Shown in pieces: positions 5,135 through 6,945 of a stretch of DNA of 6,945 nucleotides. The position numbers and the translations under genes were made by a program. The notes beneath the pieces were generated by a model, which was given only the letters and a program-made list of their open reading frames with translations, did not search any database and was not told where the DNA came from. Every line of letters starts with the position of its first letter. The stretch's first letter is position 1. The DNA is from DASSUW01 sp035706585 (GTDB lineage Bacteria; Actinomycetota; Thermoleophilia; Solirubrobacterales; Solirubrobacteraceae), in assembly GCA_035706585.1 (NCBI GenBank), contig DASSUW010000433.1:1-6945 (forward strand), written 5' to 3'.

Positions 5135-5166
5135 TCCTCCGTGTGGGGTTGGTCGAACCACCACAC
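5135..5166 (-). promoter_or_regulatory. Leader inverted repeat and strong Shine-Dalgarno of the acyl-CoA synthetase
   Basis: Reading the minus strand, GTGTGG (5166-5161) and TGGT (5160-5157) pair with ACCA (5153-5150) and CCACAC (5146-5141), with a TCG loop and a three-base bulge: ten Watson-Crick pairs. Directly after it comes GGAGGA (5140-5135), a near-perfect ribosome-binding site that fixes the start at ATG 5128 (7 bases from GGAGG). Hairpin formation beside the site could tune translation; as DNA, the palindrome overlaps the expected transcription start and could be an operator. Confidence 0.45.
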
Positions 5167-5194
5167 CGACGCGCCGGCGCAACGTCGCATTCCC
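5166..5194 (-). promoter_or_regulatory. ECF-sigma-like promoter motif before the acyl-CoA synthetase
   Basis: On the minus strand GGGAAT (5194 to 5189) and CGTCGG (5171 to 5166) are 17 bp apart, identical in sequence, spacing and distance to the ATG to the pair before the acetyltransferase gene. Preservation of both boxes while the sequence just after the first box has changed supports a promoter role. Confidence 0.45.
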
Positions 5195-5526
5195 CCGCCG
5201 CTCGCCCGCCGTTCGGCAGCTGACACCCGGTGCAAGAACCCGGTGTGCGCGGTCTCGGGAGCACGTAGACACACAAGCATCGCCTTGCTGCGTCCTCCCA
5301 GTAACCGAGCGCCGCCGATGTGGCGTCCACCAGCGGACGTGGTATCGGGGCCAGCCGTTCGGACGCATGCCAGAGCCGAGCGGTCCCGCGAGAACGCGTT
5401 CGGCCCGCTGCTCCTACGCGTGATGGCGGCAGGGCCAAGTCACGCCCCCGCGGGACCCGTGAACGCCCCTCGGGCGGGTGGCAGGAAAGGGCGCTGCGGG
5501 CCGGCCCTCGCCGGAGCGCGACGCGG
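5195..5526. other. 332-bp stretch without a recognisable gene
   Basis: This lies between the end of the glutamate dehydrogenase gene and the synthetase cassette. Open frames here lack a ribosome site, coding-type codon use and any recognisable protein motif. Short structures seen: a 7-base direct repeat CCCGGTG (5226-5232 and 5239-5245), the first copy lying inside the palindrome CACCCGGTG (5224-5232); the 10-base palindrome GGGCCGGCCC (5498-5507); and a small hairpin with arms CGCCC (5464-5468) and GGGCG (5472-5476). The last two lie downstream of the dehydrogenase stop and might end its transcript, but no U-tract follows either. There is no good tRNA or riboswitch fold that I can see. Confidence 0.4.
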
Positions 5527-6945
5527 CTAGACGACCATGGTCCCGAGCTGGCGGACCGCGAGGGCCAGGCCCGCGAGGTCGGGCTCGCCCTCGCGGGCCA
5601 GCGCGCGCAGGAACGTGTCCAGCCGGCGGGCGCCGGCGGCGTGGTCGTGCAGGAAGCGCTCGACGGCGACGACCGGCTCGGCGCCGGGGGTTCCCGTCAG
5701 CGCGGACTCGGCAAGCTGACGGCGGGCCTTGAACGCGTCCTCGCGCACGGCCTGCAGCGCCCACCGCTGCATGCGGGTCGCGGAGCGGACCCGGCCGAGC
5801 TCGCGCTCCATCCAGTCCAGCCGCAGCTCGGCGCCGAGCACGAAGAACACGCGCGCGACGTCCTCGATCGTGCGGTCGGTCGCGCGGCAGACCGCGACCA
5901 TGTCGGGCGCGTGCACGAGCTCGGCGCGCAGCGCGTGCGCGGACGCGACCTCCGGAGGCACGCCGTCGGAGACCAGCCGCGCGACGACCTCCTCGCGCGA
6001 CCGGCGGCGGTCGTCCGTGCCGAGCGAAGGCAGCACGGCGGCCAGCCGCTCGAAGCCGTCGCAGCCCGCCGCGATCTCCGCCTCCAGGTCGACCCCCGGC
6101 GCCCACATCAGATACCAGCGGGCGGTCGACTCCACGAGGGCGTCGATCCCGCCCAGCAGCTCCATCTGAGCCGCCCGGTCGGTCCCGGAGAGCCCCTCGA
6201 TCGCCTCCCACAGGGCATCGGCGCCGGTGACCTCGACCGCGATCCGGAACGCGCGCACGACCTCCGACACGTCGGCGCCCCGCTCGGCGACCAGCGAGGA
6301 GACGAACGTCGGCCCGAGCGCGTTCACGACCGCGTTGGCGTTGATCATGCAGATCAGCTGCGTCCGCAGCGGGTGATCGACCAGGAACTCGCCGCAGCGC
6401 TCGACGACCGCCCGCGGGAAGTAGGACCGCAGGTCGCGCTCGAACCAGGCGTCGCCGGCGAACCCGCTCGCCTCCAGCGCGCGCGCGACCCAGCGCTTCG
6501 AGTACGCCAGCAGGATCGCCAGCTCGGGCCGCTCCAGCCCGCGCCCCGCCCGGCGGCGCTCGGTCAGCTCGTCGCCGGTCGGCAGGTTCTCGCTCGCCCG
6601 GTCCAGCAGTCCCGTCTCCTCGAGCAGTGCGACGAGATCCTCGTAGGCGAACATCCGCGCCGGCGAGCGGTCGACCTCCTGGGCGATGATCTGCGCCTGC
6701 AGGAAGCTGTCGTAGAGGACGTGCGCGGTCACGTCGTCGGTGACCTCGCGCAGGAGCGCGTCGCGCTCCTCGCGCGTCAACTCGCCGGCGCGCTCGGCGA
6801 GCCCGAGCAGGATCTTCAGGTTGACCTCGTGGTCGGAGCAGTCCACTCCCGCCGAGTTGTCGATGAAGTCGGCGTTGATGCGCCCGCCGCCCGTGGCGTA
6901 CTCGACCCGCGCGCGGCGGGTGAAGCCGAGGTTGCCGCCCTCGCC
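5527..6945 (-). CDS. gdh: NAD-dependent glutamate dehydrogenase, large (GDH2/180-kDa) type, C-terminal part
   Basis: The open frame enters from the right edge and ends at TAG 5529-5527, giving 472 visible residues of a protein that is usually about 1,500-1,650 long. The first visible residues, GEGGNLGFTRRARVEY then GGRINADFIDNSAGVD and CSDHEVN, are the highly conserved Rossmann-domain segment of this class. The following helical C-terminal region contains LLREVTDDVTAHVLYDSF, PELAILLAYSKRW and LICMINANAVVNALGPTF, also typical. The enzyme oxidatively deaminates L-glutamate to 2-oxoglutarate and ammonium with NAD+, serving glutamate catabolism and nitrogen balance in the cytoplasm. The GTG at 6846 is internal, not a start, because similarity continues upstream without a break. 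The gene is on the same strand as the acyl-CoA synthetase but 398 bp away, with a separate promoter-like region between, so it is probably not in one operon. Confidence 0.96.
   Translation of the reverse strand, partial: GEGGNLGFTRRARVEYATGGGRINADFIDNSAGVDCSDHEVNLKILLGLAERAGELTREERDALLREVTDDVTAHVLYDSFLQAQIIAQEVDRSPARMFAYEDLVALLEETGLLDRASENLPTGDELTERRRAGRGLERPELAILLAYSKRWVARALEASGFAGDAWFERDLRSYFPRAVVERCGEFLVDHPLRTQLICMINANAVVNALGPTFVSSLVAERGADVSEVVRAFRIAVEVTGADALWEAIEGLSGTDRAAQMELLGGIDALVESTARWYLMWAPGVDLEAEIAAGCDGFERLAAVLPSLGTDDRRRSREEVVARLVSDGVPPEVASAHALRAELVHAPDMVAVCRATDRTIEDVARVFFVLGAELRLDWMERELGRVRSATRMQRWALQAVREDAFKARRQLAESALTGTPGAEPVVAVERFLHDHAAGARRLDTFLRALAREGEPDLAGLALAVRQLGTMVV

Larger units (their letters stand above)
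5093..5194 (-). repeat. Shared 5' cassette, copy 2 (acyl-CoA synthetase gene)
   Basis: This is the minus-strand partner of the block at 2627-2728, with the same length between GGGAAT and ATG (66 bp) and the same first and last residues of the leader peptide (MTAP, then TSTL). Because the two genes are oppositely oriented, the copies form a long-range inverted repeat about 2.5 kb apart that encloses both genes' bodies. Divergence is scattered single substitutions without gaps, which points to an old duplication or constrained function rather than a recent copy. Confidence 0.8.

Noticed and set aside
5224..5247. CACCCGGTG and CCCGGTGTG repeats as an operator
   Set aside because: Short, GC-rich and without a promoter element nearby; likely chance in this base composition.
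5129..5368. 80-residue N-terminal extension of the acyl-CoA synthetase
   Set aside because: The composition is non-coding in style, it runs through the promoter-like boxes and hairpin, and a strong GGAGGA site sits just before ATG 5128.
3956..5530. Very long plus-strand open frame (524 codons) opposite the acyl-CoA synthetase
   Set aside because: It is antisense to a gene with all adenylate-forming motifs, has low-complexity Arg/Gly/Ala composition and no recognisable domain; such shadows are expected in GC-rich coding DNA.
6844..6846. GTG as a start of the glutamate dehydrogenase
   Set aside because: Highly conserved dehydrogenase sequence continues in frame upstream to the window edge, so the codon is an internal valine.

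Overview
The window is GC-rich DNA from what is most likely a high-GC actinobacterium. The gene set (CGNR/ABATE zinc-finger protein, actinobacterial EamA exporter, large NAD-glutamate dehydrogenase, FadD15-type acyl-CoA synthetase) and the Solirubrobacterales/Thermoleophilia feel of the proteins suggest that group, but this rests on recall and is tentative. There are no RNA genes, CRISPR arrays or insertion sequences that I can see. Coding genes cover most of the window, and third codon positions are almost always G or C, so the antisense strands carry many long spurious open frames.

Layout. Bases 1-255 hold the C-terminal end of an M23 (LytM-type) zinc peptidase running in from the left. A small four-helix membrane protein of unknown function follows (345-818). 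It converges on a CGNR zinc-finger putative regulator (937-1482, minus strand), with a strong inverted repeat between them that probably terminates transcription. The regulator is divergent from an EamA-family exporter (1520-2524, plus strand). Their 37-bp intergenic gap is AT-rich and carries overlapping promoter-like elements that place both start codons at or very near the predicted transcription starts.

The right half holds a stand-alone GNAT acetyltransferase (2693-3232, plus) facing a long-chain acyl-CoA synthetase (3518-5128, minus). Between their 3' ends lies a frameshifted relic of a PASTA-repeat protein (about 3270-3519). The 3' third of a large-type NAD-dependent glutamate dehydrogenase (5527-6945, minus) runs off the right edge. 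A 332-bp stretch without a gene lies between it and the synthetase promoter region.

Most notable observation: the acetyltransferase and the acyl-CoA synthetase have unrelated protein bodies but share a gap-free 102-bp 5' cassette. It runs from a GGGAAT motif 66 bp before each ATG to codon 12, with 75 of 102 positions identical by hand count. The cassette contains a GGGAAT-N17-CGTCGG pair resembling an ECF-sigma promoter, an inverted repeat directly before the Shine-Dalgarno sequence, and a common N-terminus (MTAP, four variable residues, TSTL). This argues that the two genes are co-regulated. Known biology, in which Pat-type GNAT enzymes acylate and inhibit acyl-CoA synthetases, makes a functional pairing plausible but unproven.
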